This document shows positions 29,435-39,221 of a stretch of 64,000 nucleotides of DNA, in pieces. The notes beneath the pieces are model-generated. The model was not told the origin of the DNA, searched no databases, and saw only the letters and a list, made by a program, of their open reading frames with translations. The position numbers and the translations under genes were made by a program. The stretch comes from JAPUME01 sp027294185 (GTDB lineage Bacteria; Acidobacteriota; Terriglobia; UBA7540; JAPUME01), in assembly GCA_963555835.3 (NCBI GenBank), contig CAUVWZ020000002.1, forward strand, positions 1,612,001-1,676,000. Direction: 5' to 3'. The stretch's first letter is position 1. The number at the start of each line of letters is the position of its first letter.

Positions 29435-31267
29435 CTACAAATTGCCGCCTGATGGAATCCTTTTGTTGGAAAATCGCACCAATTTCTTAATTTTCGCCAA
29501 CTCTTTGTGCAGCTTCAATTTATCATCATTCAAGCGTCTGAACCGCTCCATTTCCTTGTTTCGTTGCGCCTGCGCCATCTCTTCGGGAAGCTTTTGCAAG
29601 CGCCGTTCCAGATGGCGACGCCAGAGCCAGCCCCAACTACTCTCCGCCTCGTCTCGGCCCGGTGATCCGGCAGTGGAAGCCAGGATTCCGTACAGGAGCT
29701 TTTGTTGTTCGGTGCCAAGCCGTTCCGCCACACCTGAAACATCCACTTCCACCCCCGGATCGGTCTGTAGCAATTGCTCGAATATGGCCTCGGTCGCCAA
29801 TCCCCGATGGAGGGAACTCTCCTCGATTCGTGGCACAAATTCTTTCCGCAACTCCTCATTTTCCAGGAGGATTTGCAGCAGTTGCCTTTCGGCCAAACTC
29901 ACCTCATCCTTGATCCTCGGGGCGCTGACCTTCACCTCCGGGCGACGCTCCCGGGCCGCGCGGTCGATCTCCTCACGCACCAGCCTCTCCTCGATGCGGA
30001 GACTTTCAGCAACCCGCCGTGCCGTCTCGGCTCTCAGAATCCGGTTGGGTATCCGCGCCAATCGCGGCAGAACGGCGTTGACCGCGGCCACTTTCCCTTC
30101 CGGACTCTCAAGGTCATGTTCCCGAGCGGCCCGGTCGGTAAGATAGTCCAGGTAAGACGGCGCGCGGCCCAGCTCCTCACGATACGCAGCCTCGCCCTTT
30201 TGACGCACGAAGCCGTCCGGGTCCAAGTCGTCGGGCAACTCCAGCACTTTGACCTCGAATCCTTCTTCAAGCAACAAGTCCAACGAACGCTCCGTGGCCC
30301 GCACCCCGGCGGCGTCGGGGTCGAAGTTCACCACCACGCGCCGCGCGAAGCGGGCGAGCAGCTTCACCTGGTTTTCCGTCAAACTCGTCCCGCAGGAGGC
30401 CACCACATTTTCAATCCCCGCCGAGGCGAGTGCAATCGAATCCATATACCCCTCAACCAAAACCGCATATTCCGCCTTACGAATCGATTGCCCGGCATGG
30501 CTCAGGTTGTAAAGCACGCGGCTCTTGTAATAGATCGGCGTCTCGGGGGAATTCAGATACTTCGGCCCCGAGGCATCCGCGCCGCCAAGCGTCCGTCCGG
30601 CAAAGGCGATGACCTTGCCCCGCTCATTCGTAATGGGAAATATGATGCGACGCCGGAAACGATCATAGGTGCGGGATTTTCCGCCCGTGCCGGATTCGGC
30701 GATCAGCAATCCGCTCAACTCAATTGTGCCCGGGGGAATCCGGCTCTGCGCCAGATAGCGTGTCAGAGCTTGCCCGGACGAAGGAGCGTAGCCGAGGCCG
30801 AAGCGGCTTATGACGGGACCCGTCAATCCGCGGTCGGCCAGGTAGGCGCGTGCTGCGCGGCCTTCTCCGGTGGCGCTCATCTGCTCGGCAAAGAATTTCC
30901 CCGCCTCTTCGTGAAGCCGGTAGAGAGCCGCGCGTTCTTTGGCTTTCGGATCGTCGGCCTCCTTTTCAAAAGCGCGAGCCTGCAGTCGAATCCCGGTCTT
31001 TTCGGCCAACTGGCGCAAGGCTTCCGGAAAGGTGACATTCTCGATCATCATCACGAACTGGAAGACATCTCCCCCCTCCCCGCACCCGAAACAGTGGAAA
31101 ATCTGCCGCGTCGGGTGGACCGAAAACGAGGGAGTCTTTTCGCTGTGAAACGGGCACAGGCCGACCATATTCACGCCTGCCTTGCGCAGTGGAACGTATT
31201 CGCCGACGATCTTCACAATGTCGGCCGCCTGTTTGACCTTTTCGGCTGCGCTTCCCGGTTCTGCCAT
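29435..31267 (-). CDS. dnaG: DNA primase DnaG
   Basis: Synthesises RNA primers at the replication fork. The CHC2 zinc ribbon is intact (VGLCPFHSEKTPSFSVHPTR, then IFHCFGCGEGGDVFQFVMMI), followed by the DnaG core (FRRRIIFPITNERGKVIAFA, GRTLGGADASGPKYLNSPET) and the TOPRIM catalytic centre with VLVEGYMDSIALASAGIENV and the DPD motif in VVNFDPDAAGVRATERSLDL. The C-terminal helicase-binding region is charged and helical. 610 residues fits the family. It is transcribed with rpoD. Confidence 0.98.
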   Translation of the reverse strand: MAEPGSAAEKVKQAADIVKIVGEYVPLRKAGVNMVGLCPFHSEKTPSFSVHPTRQIFHCFGCGEGGDVFQFVMMIENVTFPEALRQLAEKTGIRLQARAFEKEADDPKAKERAALYRLHEEAGKFFAEQMSATGEGRAARAYLADRGLTGPVISRFGLGYAPSSGQALTRYLAQSRIPPGTIELSGLLIAESGTGGKSRTYDRFRRRIIFPITNERGKVIAFAGRTLGGADASGPKYLNSPETPIYYKSRVLYNLSHAGQSIRKAEYAVLVEGYMDSIALASAGIENVVASCGTSLTENQVKLLARFARRVVVNFDPDAAGVRATERSLDLLLEEGFEVKVLELPDDLDPDGFVRQKGEAAYREELGRAPSYLDYLTDRAAREHDLESPEGKVAAVNAVLPRLARIPNRILRAETARRVAESLRIEERLVREEIDRAARERRPEVKVSAPRIKDEVSLAERQLLQILLENEELRKEFVPRIEESSLHRGLATEAIFEQLLQTDPGVEVDVSGVAERLGTEQQKLLYGILASTAGSPGRDEAESSWGWLWRRHLERRLQKLPEEMAQAQRNKEMERFRRLNDDKLKLHKELAKIKKLVRFSNKRIPSGGNL

Positions 31268-31302
31268 TTTCTGTGCTGTGTCCGAATACTGATTGCGGAG
31301 GG

Positions 31303-33735
31303 TTAGACGCCCGAGTGCAACGTTACCACGGTGACGCCATCGCCGCCATGCCGGGGTTCGGCCATCCGAAAAGCGGCCACGTGTGGATGGCCGGTGAACA
31401 TTTCACTTAAGGCCTTCTTCAGCGTGCCGGTACCCTTTCCGTGCACCACGCGCACCTGCGAGTGACCCTCGACGACCGACTGGTCGAGGAATTTATCGAC
31501 CCTATCACAGGCTTCATCGACGCGCAGCCCCCTCACGTGCAGCTCCGGTCCGGAGGAATCCGGCAGGTCCGGGGAAGACTCGACATCGGTGGAGAAAGAA
31601 GCTTCCCGTTCCCGGTAGGGAGAGACATCCTCCACCGCCCGGCTCTCTCGCAGGACTCCTCGAATGTCTTCCAAATCAACCCGCATCCGCATTCGCCCCA
31701 CCTCCACCTCAGCCTGATCCTCTCCAACGAAAGCCGTCACACGGCCCGGCGTAGGAATCGAGCCGATTCGCACCCGGTCGCCCACACGAGGGCGAACCCG
31801 ATCACCAGGCGGCAGGGGTGATTCGGTCGCGCCCACGCCATCCTCCACTTGACGATTCCATTCGGACCGGGCCTCGCGTTTCAGAGAGGCCGCCTTCCGC
31901 CGTGCCGTCTCTTTCAGTTTTGCCGCCTCGGCCCCGGCTGTCAGGGCCTCTGCGGCCTGCTGGAAATTCTTCTCGTAACCCCTAAGAGCCGCCTCCAACT
32001 GCCCTTCGAGCGCGGTGAGCCGCCCTCGCTTTTCCTGTTCAAACTCTTCTTTAAGAGCCTTTTCACGCTCGCTCAATGCGTGGCGCTCCCGTTCCATCTC
32101 TTCCCGGCCTTTTTCCAACTGCTCACGTGATACGTGCAACGATTCGAGCAGTTGCGCGACGTCGGTCTCGCCTGCGCTGATCAGCCCTCGGGCCTGCTCG
32201 ACGACGGAGGCTTCCAGGCCGAGGCGCGCGGAAATGTCGATGCCGCTGCTCTTTCCAGGTATCCCCATCAGCAAATGGTAGGTGGGGCGTAGCGTCTCCT
32301 CGTCAAACTCCATGCCCGCGTTCACCGCCTGCGGGGTTTCGGCTGCATACGCCTTGAGACGAGTGTGGTGCGTGGTCACAAGCGTCAGCGCCCCGGCCTT
32401 TCTGAAATAGTCCAGGATGGCGATGGCCAGGGCAGCGCCTTCCGCTGCGTCGGTGCTTGAGCCGATCTCATCGAGAAGAATCAGGTCTCGCGCGTCGGCG
32501 TCGGAAATCATGGCCTGAATATTTGCCACATGACCCGAGAAGGTGCTGAGGCTCTGCTCGATGGATTGTTGATCGCCGATGTCCACTCTGACCTGTCTGA
32601 AAACCGGGAGGCGAACCTTCTCAGCCGGGACGGGAACGCCCGCCTGCGCCATCAGGGCGGCAAGTCCGACCGTCTTGAGGATCACGGTCTTACCGCCGCT
32701 GTTCGGCCCGCTGATGACCATCACAGTTGCGGGTGCGCCCAACTTAAAACTCATCGGCACGGATTTTTTTCCCTGTGACCGGAAGGATTTTTCAAGCAGG
32801 GGGTGTCGCGCATTCTTGAACTCCATGACCCGTTCGGTCCCGAATTCCGGCAGGCAACAGTCATAGTCCCGCGCGAATTGTGCCTTGGCGAGCACCAGGT
32901 CCAACTCCGCCAGGACGTCTGCCGCCTGCTCCAGCTCAGCCGAACGCTCGCGGAAACCCTCGGTCAGCTCCGCGAGCAACCTTCGGATTTCCGCCGCTTC
33001 CTTCTCCTGCAGCTCCACCCTTTCATTGTTGAGCCCTACGGTCTCCATCGGCTCGACGAACACGCTGGCGCCGCTCGAGCTCGCCCCGTGGACGATGCCC
33101 GCAATGCGCCGCTTCCCGCCGCTCTTTATCGGGACGACGAAACGGTCATTGTGAATCGAGATGACCTCATCCTGAAGGGTCGAATCCTTTCGCCGCGCTT
33201 CCAGAAAACTCTGCAACGCCTTCTCAATCTTTTTCCCGACGCGTTCGACCTGCTGGCGGATTTTTTTCAACTGCGGGCTTGCAGAGGAAGGAATGGAGCC
33301 GTCGGGAAGAATCTTCTTTTCGACCTCGGCCACGAGAGGCCGGAAATCGGGCAGTGAACCGGTGCGAGCAGAAAGGCGGGGAAACTCCCGGACATCAAAC
33401 AGGCGGCGGGACTCATGGCTCATCCGCGCCAATGCCTTCAGTTGCAGCAGCTCCCGAGGCTCAAGCGACACACCCTGGACGCACAGTTTCGCGAATTGCG
33501 GCTTCGGATCGTCGAGTCGCCCCAGGCCCGGACGGGAATTCTCGCGCAAGTAGGCGACAGCTTCTCCCACCAACCCAAGCCTTTTACGAATGGCGTCCAG
33601 GTCTGTGAGCGGCGAAAGCTCCTCAAGCTGCGAGACCGCCAGCGGGCCGGTCAGATAGCCGCGGAGAATCTCCCGAACGCCTGAAAATTCGAGCACCTCA
33701 GAAAGTTCCACTGTGCGGGAGTCTTTCGGATTCAT
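31303..33735 (-). CDS. mutS2: Endonuclease MutS2
   Basis: A MutS-related ATPase with a C-terminal Smr nuclease domain, linked to recombination suppression or rescue of collided ribosomes. The ATPase has Walker A SGPNSGGKTVILKTVGLAAL, LSTFSGHVANIQAMI, Walker B ILLDEIGSSTDAAEGAALA and TTHHTRLKAYA. A long coiled coil (REQLEKGREEMERERHALSE onward) leads to the Smr domain: LHVRGLRVDEACDRVDKFLD, RVVHGKGTGTLKKALSEMF and HGGDGVTVVTL. ATG 33735 is preferred to 33807, because the extra N-terminal residues look unrelated; this gives 810 residues. The gene ends 35 bases before dnaG starts, so it may lead that operon. Confidence 0.95.
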   Translation of the reverse strand: MNPKDSRTVELSEVLEFSGVREILRGYLTGPLAVSQLEELSPLTDLDAIRKRLGLVGEAVAYLRENSRPGLGRLDDPKPQFAKLCVQGVSLEPRELLQLKALARMSHESRRLFDVREFPRLSARTGSLPDFRPLVAEVEKKILPDGSIPSSASPQLKKIRQQVERVGKKIEKALQSFLEARRKDSTLQDEVISIHNDRFVVPIKSGGKRRIAGIVHGASSSGASVFVEPMETVGLNNERVELQEKEAAEIRRLLAELTEGFRERSAELEQAADVLAELDLVLAKAQFARDYDCCLPEFGTERVMEFKNARHPLLEKSFRSQGKKSVPMSFKLGAPATVMVISGPNSGGKTVILKTVGLAALMAQAGVPVPAEKVRLPVFRQVRVDIGDQQSIEQSLSTFSGHVANIQAMISDADARDLILLDEIGSSTDAAEGAALAIAILDYFRKAGALTLVTTHHTRLKAYAAETPQAVNAGMEFDEETLRPTYHLLMGIPGKSSGIDISARLGLEASVVEQARGLISAGETDVAQLLESLHVSREQLEKGREEMERERHALSEREKALKEEFEQEKRGRLTALEGQLEAALRGYEKNFQQAAEALTAGAEAAKLKETARRKAASLKREARSEWNRQVEDGVGATESPLPPGDRVRPRVGDRVRIGSIPTPGRVTAFVGEDQAEVEVGRMRMRVDLEDIRGVLRESRAVEDVSPYREREASFSTDVESSPDLPDSSGPELHVRGLRVDEACDRVDKFLDQSVVEGHSQVRVVHGKGTGTLKKALSEMFTGHPHVAAFRMAEPRHGGDGVTVVTLHSGV

Positions 33736-33902
33736 CGGGAAATCGTCCTCAGGAGAAGCACCGCTGTCGTGCGGATGAAGAAAGTGACCGAACGCGCGTA
33801 CTGTCATTCTTCCCCCGACGCGGCGGGCAAAGAATCTCTCTCTCGAACCCTCACCGTCGAAACCAGATGCAACGCGGCGTGCCGGGATGTGCGCGCAAAC
33901 CG

Positions 33903-34014
33903 GGTAGCGCAGAACCCGGTGTCCGGTTCTGCGGCATTCCTATTTGCACAAACCCGAAAGACGCGGAACCTGAGAAGGCTGGTCCCGGCACACCGGGACA
34001 GGTTCCGCGCTACC
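33903..34014. repeat. Palindromic intergenic element, copy 3
   Basis: The longest copy: GGTAGCGCAGAACCCGGTG at the left, GGTTCCGCGCTACC at the right, with internal inverted pairs GCAGAACC/GGTTCTGC and GCGGAACC/GGTTCCGC plus an extra small stem TCCCGG/CCGGGA. It occupies the spacer between hemB and mutS2, which otherwise holds no gene (33808-34143). Confidence 0.75.
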
Positions 34015-34143
34015 TGCTCGAAGATCCATGCTCGAGGCGAGAGGCAACCCTCGGCTCAGCATGACATGCCCGCAGAGAGTTGGTTTACCTAATTCCTGGT
34101 ACCACAAAACTTACCTTGGATTCTCAGCACAGCAAAATTTCCG

Positions 34144-35118
34144 CTAGCGGGCGAGCAGGCGTGCGACGTCCTTGGCAAAATAGGTCAAAACGATGTCCGC
34201 CCCGGCACGGACGATGCAGGTCAACGACTCCAGGATAATTCGGTCACGATCCACCCAGCCCCTCTCAGAGGCGGCGGCGATCAGGGCGAACTCCCCGCTG
34301 ACCTGATAGGCGGCAATCGGCACGTTGAATTCAAACCGCGCGGCGTTGATGATGTCGAGGTATGGCAGGGCCGGTTTGACCATGATGATGTCGGCGCCTT
34401 CTTCGATGTCGAGAGCGATCTCGCGCAGCGCCTCGCGCGCATTCGCCGGGTCCATTTGATAAGACTTCCGGTCGCCGAACTGAGGCGTGGAATCCGCCGC
34501 CTCGCGAAAGGGACCATAAAAGGCGGAGGCGTACTTGGCCGAATAAGCCAGGATGGGAACCTGGGTGTGCCCGTGGGAATCCAATTCATGGCGAACGGCG
34601 CCCACGCGCCCGTCCATCATGTCGGAGGGAGCCACGATGTCGGCTCCGGCTTCGACCTGTGAGAGGGCTGTCCTGGCCAGAAGGTCGAGCGAAGGGTCAT
34701 TTTCCACCCGGCCTTCCTTGACCACTCCGCAATGCCCGTGGCTGGTGTATTCGCAAAGGCAGACGTCGGTAATGACCAGGAGTTCCGGCAGGGCTTTCTT
34801 GATGGCTCGGGTCGCTTGCTGCACGATTCCCTGCGCATCGTAAGCGCCGGACCCCACTTCATCCTTCTTCTCCGGAATGCCGAACAGGATGACCGCCGGG
34901 ATACCCAGCCCCGCAGCCTCCCGGCACTCCTCGACCAGGAGGTCCACCGACCAGCGGTGGTTGCCGGGCATGGAGCTGATCTCCTGCTTCACCTTCGTGC
35001 CCGGACAGGCAAAAAGCGGATAGACGAGCTTGCTCGCGTCGAGGCGGGTCTCGCGGATGAAGCTGCGAAGTTTCTCGTTTCCTCTCATTCTGCGGGGACG
35101 TTCGATGGGAAAAGGCAT
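34144..35118 (-). CDS. hemB: Porphobilinogen synthase (delta-aminolevulinic acid dehydratase)
   Basis: Condenses two 5-aminolevulinate molecules to porphobilinogen. Signatures: RPRRMRGNEKLRSFIRETRL at the start, the metal-binding stretch VCLCEYTSHGHCG with zinc-type cysteines, DIVAPSDMMDGRVGAVRHEL, the first active-site Lys in ILAYSAKYASAFYGPFREAA and the Schiff-base Lys in IIMVKPALPYLDI, with YQVSGEFALI following. 324 residues is the family length. Next to lptD (upstream, same strand, 69 bases between) and distant from hemL (2977-4266), the preceding pathway step. Confidence 0.97.
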   Translation of the reverse strand: MPFPIERPRRMRGNEKLRSFIRETRLDASKLVYPLFACPGTKVKQEISSMPGNHRWSVDLLVEECREAAGLGIPAVILFGIPEKKDEVGSGAYDAQGIVQQATRAIKKALPELLVITDVCLCEYTSHGHCGVVKEGRVENDPSLDLLARTALSQVEAGADIVAPSDMMDGRVGAVRHELDSHGHTQVPILAYSAKYASAFYGPFREAADSTPQFGDRKSYQMDPANAREALREIALDIEEGADIIMVKPALPYLDIINAARFEFNVPIAAYQVSGEFALIAAASERGWVDRDRIILESLTCIVRAGADIVLTYFAKDVARLLAR

Positions 35119-35187
35119 GGCAAGATTCCTTAAGATTCCCTCGGCTGTCGAGGAACCCCTCTCGGTCGGATTCCATGAACTCCGTGC

Positions 35188-37569
35188 TTAATACAAGCCC
35201 TGGTGCGCCCCGATATTCCCGAAGCTGCCGATGTTCGAGAGCGACAGGGAGAAGCGGATTTGATTCTCACGGCGCAACGGGCCGAGCGCGAAGCGGCGGT
35301 ACTCCAGGTCCACCCCGAAGCACCCAAAATTATAGGTGATTTGCGCGATCGTTTGGTGAGCTTCTCCCTGGGAGAAATTATAGTCCGCCCCGAAGGCTCC
35401 GCTCAACCCCCGCCGTCGGGTATCTCCGAAACCGAAAACACCCCGCAACAGGTGAAACGATTTCAGAGTTGAAAGGTCGAGTCCCGATAGGCTCCGCGTC
35501 GCCAGGACCGAGGACTTGTTGATGAAGAAATCCGTCACGCTCAGGAAGAGCCCGCCGCGGCGGACGTTGGAAGTGATTCCGGCGTTCAGCACGCCGCCGC
35601 CCGAGGGGCTGAAATCAGCCCGGATTTCCGTGTCGTAGTTTGAGAAGGGGGAGAATTTAAGCACGGAAACCAGCGGCGACAGGCGACGCCCCGTAGCAAA
35701 TGCGAATCCGGTCAGGGAGTTCGTGGGCTCGAATACGACTCGCTCCCGCGGGCGCAGCGCGTTGCCGAAAGTGGGATCAAAAAAGTACTTCTGGCTCAAC
35801 CGCCAGGAAAGAAGCTCCCGGGCCTGCGGCGTCTCTTCTCCATTGCCGGCCCCCCTGCGAAAGAAGATTCGGTTTGTGACCGAATATTCAATCTCGTGGG
35901 TTTCGGCAAAAGTGTCCACCTGATCGAAGCGGATGATTTCGTCAATCCGGGACCGGTCACGGGCCCGAACCAGGCGATATTGAATCTGCGGCTCGAAAAC
36001 ATGCTTGAAGCGGTAAGAGAGCCATTTTCCGGCGAACACTTTCTCGAGCGGCGGGGGGCGGAGGTCCAAAGAAAAGTCTCCGAGCAGCCGAACCACAGAG
36101 CTGCGGTCCGCCGCCCGGCTGGAGCTGTAGCGCGTGGCCCGCAGCCCCACCTGTGGCGTCAACCGAAAACCGTGGAACGCTTTCGTGCGGAGCGTGAGCC
36201 GAGGGAAGAGGTCCGTTCTTTGCACGAGGGCCGGAGATTCGAATCCCGGCTCAGACCGCCCTACTCCCGCCACCGCGCCGTCAAAGGAAAAATAGAACGG
36301 ACTCCTGCCGACCTGCCGCTCCCTTCCCGACAGCGTGAAGCTCGGCGCCCTGCGAATCACGACCGAGTTGTCCGGGACCAGTTCCGCCGAAAGGAAGTTC
36401 TGATACCTCGACACGTAGGCATTGAAGCTGTAGGGGCCGAAATTGTTGCTCAGGAAACCGATGGACCGAACTTCCGATCGCACGGCCTGGCTGAAATTGT
36501 CGGTAAAGGTGGAACGGAAAGCAAGCGAGCTGATGTAATCCACGTCGGCGACCGCTCGGAAACCGTTAAACAGGTCCGCGCTTTCGCCCGTCAGCCGAAG
36601 GCTTTGGCCCGGAGCACGCAACTGCCTCTCGGGACCCGTTCCCTTGTCGTCCACGCGAAAATAGTTGACGTTGATTTCGGTGTCCCGGCTGGGGCGGGCG
36701 CGAAACTCGGCACTGCTGCCGATGCCTCGGATACTGAAGTTTTGCACCCCAATCGTCAGGTCGGCGCTCCGGTTTATCGCCCAGTAGAAGGCCTCCCCGA
36801 GGATCACACCCTTCTGCGACGAAGTGCCGAATTGCGGCAGGAGGAATCCTGAACGGCGTGGCTTGGGAGCGATGGAGGCTGCTGCGTAGGGGAGGTAGAA
36901 GATCGGCAGGGCTCCCAGGCGTAACAGCGGGTTCCTCAATGCCACCCGGTCGCCGGGCTTGATGGTAGCCCGTGAGGCGGAAAACGACCAGCCCAACTCC
37001 CCCGGCGCACAGGAGGTCACGCGCGCCCCGTGAACGACGAAGGTATTCTCATTCAATCGCTCCACTTTCTGAGCGCGAACGAAAAATGGAGTGGGGCTCG
37101 AAAGCTGAAGCCGGTCAGGGGGAACCTGAGGTTGAAGGTAACCTTCCACATCACTGAACCATCCCCGGCGGGTGGGGAGATGATATTGCGCCTCGCCGGC
37201 CTTGAGATCGGCATGCGGGTCCTTGAAGGTGATTCCGCCGTAGGCGACAACCTCACCCGAGGCTGCGTCATAGCTCGCCTCATCGGCTCGTAAGGTCATC
37301 TCTCCGTAGATAATCTCTACGTTCCCGCGCAAACGGTAAAGGTCGCCGACCTTTTCCTGCGAGTCAGCCCGAATGGTAAGCGTGTATTCCCCGTCGGGTG
37401 GCCCGAGGGGCACCGCCCCTCCCGCTACCCCTGTCCCAGCCTGTGCCGCCCCGACCCGTTCGGGCCCAACCTGTCCGACCTGGCACTGCGCGACGCCATC
37501 CAGTGCAAATAGACGCGTCCCTTCCCCGGTAACAAGAATGAAAACAAGTGCCAAAAGGTGCCGATTCAC
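35188..37569 (-). CDS. lptD: LPS-assembly protein LptD
   Basis: An outer-membrane beta-barrel that inserts lipopolysaccharide into the outer leaflet. The signal sequence (LLALVFILVTGEGTRLFA) is followed by a short Gly/Ala-rich spacer, the OstA/LptA-like jellyroll (LYRLRGNVEIIYGEMTLRAD, EASYDAASGEVVAYGGITFK) and a long barrel with the family hallmarks FFVRAQKVERLNENTFVVHG, LPIFYLPYAA and RRSGFLLPQFGTSSQKGVIL. Late barrel strands alternate polar and hydrophobic residues up to CFGVDLEYRRFALGPLRREN. 793 residues is normal. It supports a diderm cell with LPS, in agreement with rfaE2. Confidence 0.93.
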   Translation of the reverse strand: MNRHLLALVFILVTGEGTRLFALDGVAQCQVGQVGPERVGAAQAGTGVAGGAVPLGPPDGEYTLTIRADSQEKVGDLYRLRGNVEIIYGEMTLRADEASYDAASGEVVAYGGITFKDPHADLKAGEAQYHLPTRRGWFSDVEGYLQPQVPPDRLQLSSPTPFFVRAQKVERLNENTFVVHGARVTSCAPGELGWSFSASRATIKPGDRVALRNPLLRLGALPIFYLPYAAASIAPKPRRSGFLLPQFGTSSQKGVILGEAFYWAINRSADLTIGVQNFSIRGIGSSAEFRARPSRDTEINVNYFRVDDKGTGPERQLRAPGQSLRLTGESADLFNGFRAVADVDYISSLAFRSTFTDNFSQAVRSEVRSIGFLSNNFGPYSFNAYVSRYQNFLSAELVPDNSVVIRRAPSFTLSGRERQVGRSPFYFSFDGAVAGVGRSEPGFESPALVQRTDLFPRLTLRTKAFHGFRLTPQVGLRATRYSSSRAADRSSVVRLLGDFSLDLRPPPLEKVFAGKWLSYRFKHVFEPQIQYRLVRARDRSRIDEIIRFDQVDTFAETHEIEYSVTNRIFFRRGAGNGEETPQARELLSWRLSQKYFFDPTFGNALRPRERVVFEPTNSLTGFAFATGRRLSPLVSVLKFSPFSNYDTEIRADFSPSGGGVLNAGITSNVRRGGLFLSVTDFFINKSSVLATRSLSGLDLSTLKSFHLLRGVFGFGDTRRRGLSGAFGADYNFSQGEAHQTIAQITYNFGCFGVDLEYRRFALGPLRRENQIRFSLSLSNIGSFGNIGAHQGLY

Positions 37570-37723
37570 CGCGAAAATCGCTCCCTGGAAAAAACCGCGA
37601 CCTCGGAAAAAGGCCGCTCGTGCCGCTTCAAGGCCACTTCAACTTACCATAACCCCGTAGAATTAGGCTGGAAAGACCCTACCCGGCGGTTGGCCGAACA
37701 TTTTCGCCTTAACGGGGAAGGAT

Positions 37724-38041
37724 GTGTTGACCCCCGAGGTTCTCACCGCCCAGCACGACAGGACGGTTCGGGAGCCGGCTCTCTTTTTTGATGAGCACCA
37801 AATCTCAGGAGCCTCGGTCGTGGATGACGAGGGGAAGCTTGTCGGCGTAGTCTCCCTGACCGACATGGTTCGGACGGCGGCGGAAATAGGCGCCGAAATT
37901 GTGGGGTACTTTGAAGTCCGCCTGGATTCCATTGGAGGGAGAAAAACCATGCCCGGAGGGCTCGACTGCGGCAAACGGATGTATACTTGCAACCGCCGGA
38001 GGGCTATAAAACTAATTCCGGGTCAAGGGAGAGTGGACTGA
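37724..38041 (+). CDS. Partial CBS-domain protein
   Basis: The start KDVLTPEVLTAQHDRTVREP followed by FDEHQISGASVVDDEGKLVG and VVSLTDMV is one CBS motif, which in other proteins senses adenosyl nucleotides. CBS domains act in pairs of about 120 residues; here only one is present and the rest (about 50 residues) is not recognisable. The similarity begins two codons before the GTG 37724, so the N-terminal end may already be lost. I read it as a truncated gene at the edge of the accessory island, though a genuine single-CBS protein cannot be excluded. 38042-38178 contains nothing recognisable. Confidence 0.4.
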   Translation: MLTPEVLTAQHDRTVREPALFFDEHQISGASVVDDEGKLVGVVSLTDMVRTAAEIGAEIVGYFEVRLDSIGGRKTMPGGLDCGKRMYTCNRRRAIKLIPGQGRVD

Positions 38042-38178
38042 GAAAGTCGCATCGCTTGTGCGCCGCGGGATTGGAAATCCGGCGGATGAGAAAAGCAGCA
38101 TTTTGAGAATCGTTATTTCTCATTTCTCAAGTCCCCTCCACCTCCTACCGCAGGTAAGGGTTGGAAAAAGCACCTGCG

Positions 38179-38709
38179 CTATAGCGCAAGAAGAGTAATC
38201 ACAAGACTGGCTACTCCGATTCCCAAGACAAAAACCCCCCCGGCCAAACTGCTTGATTTTTCGAGCTTTAGGACATTGGTTTGGGTCATCGTGGCAGAGG
38301 CGCGGAGTTCTTGAAATTGTGCCGTAACTCTCAATTCAAACTTGCCAGCCAGGCCATTCGGTCTAAACTTACGGGTAACCGCACGACCATCCCGACGTGT
38401 TATGACTTTGGCATATTTCGTTTTCTTGAAGAATCCGCTCGGTCCTGACGAAGGAAGTTCAAACAGGACTTCGGCCCCAGAGACGGGATGACCGCTGGCA
38501 TCTTCCACTCGCACAATCAGTCTTTCACCTTTAGATCGGGAAATGACATTGGTAACACCGTCCCCCTGCAGCACTACGATTTTCAGACCTTCAGGAAATG
38601 CTGCATTAGCGAGACCTATCGCCACGTACATTGAGAAGAACAATAGGCCAATTTTCGTGATGAACCCCGCCCACTGAATGGAACTACGGTAGTGTTGGTT
38701 CGTAAACAT
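38179..38709 (-). CDS. Exported Ig-like (carboxypeptidase-regulatory/Big-type) domain protein
   Basis: A 176-residue surface or periplasmic protein. Residues about 15-40 form an export signal or anchor (GFITKIGLLFFSMYVAIGLA). The middle part has the bacterial Ig-like pattern used in adhesins and carboxypeptidase-like folds: GDGVTNVISRSKGERLIVRV, EDASGHPVSGAEVLFELPSS, ITRRDGRAVTRKFRPNGLAG and KFELRVTAQFQ. A hydrophobic C-terminal helix (GGVFVLGIGVASLVITLLAL) follows, suggesting membrane attachment at both ends. ATG 38709 has GAGGA upstream. It lies 40 bases behind an ASH-domain fragment, probably one operon of surface modules. Confidence 0.65.
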   Translation of the reverse strand: MFTNQHYRSSIQWAGFITKIGLLFFSMYVAIGLANAAFPEGLKIVVLQGDGVTNVISRSKGERLIVRVEDASGHPVSGAEVLFELPSSGPSGFFKKTKYAKVITRRDGRAVTRKFRPNGLAGKFELRVTAQFQELRASATMTQTNVLKLEKSSSLAGGVFVLGIGVASLVITLLAL

Positions 38710-38748
38710 CGTATCCTCACGAATTGGATTAAAACACTTGCGCACAAC

Positions 38749-39075
38749 TCATTCGCTTGCTGTAGGTTCACTACCGCTGGGAAATTCCATCCTCCTGTTA
38801 ACAGCAGCCGTTCGATTTCCCACACCTCGCCCGCGAAGCGAAATCCCCATTCTCTTTTGCTTCTTGGAACCTGCTTTCACGGACATGAAGCGGAGCTTTC
38901 CCTTGTATCCCTTGGCCTGTGCGGGAGTGAAACGAACTGTTACACTGATTTTCTCACCCCCGTTCAAAACGACGGGAAACTCAAGGTCATCTGAGATCGA
39001 AAACGACAGACCAGTAACATCGAACGAGGCCAACGTCACGGTTTTCTTTGAGGTATTTTGACCGACATTCCTCAT
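38749..39075 (-). pseudogene. ASH-domain (immunoglobulin-like) protein, C-terminal fragment
   Basis: The sequence RNVGQNTSKKTVTLASFDVT, then LNGGEKISVTVRFTPAQAKG and YKGKLRFMSVKAG is the second half of an ASH/choice-of-anchor-D type beta-sandwich. ATG 39075 overlaps the stop of an upstream frame (ATGA), but the homology runs further upstream in the same frame (TTGKPEELISEVD) up to a stop near 39142, so the gene is missing its beginning. The first strands of an ASH domain with a signal peptide occur beyond the IS element at 40691-41020. I infer that one gene, or two tandem paralogues, was broken by the insertion. Confidence 0.55.
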
Positions 39076-39221
39076 ATCAACTTCGGATATGAGTTCCTCT
39101 GGTTTCCCCGTGGTGAATGATCGAATTCTATCACTACCCCAACATTGAAGTCAGCGTTTTTCCCCATATTTCGGCTGAAAAGGGCCTCTGCTCCCTGGAC
39201 TATGAAGGTGCTGTCAAAAAA

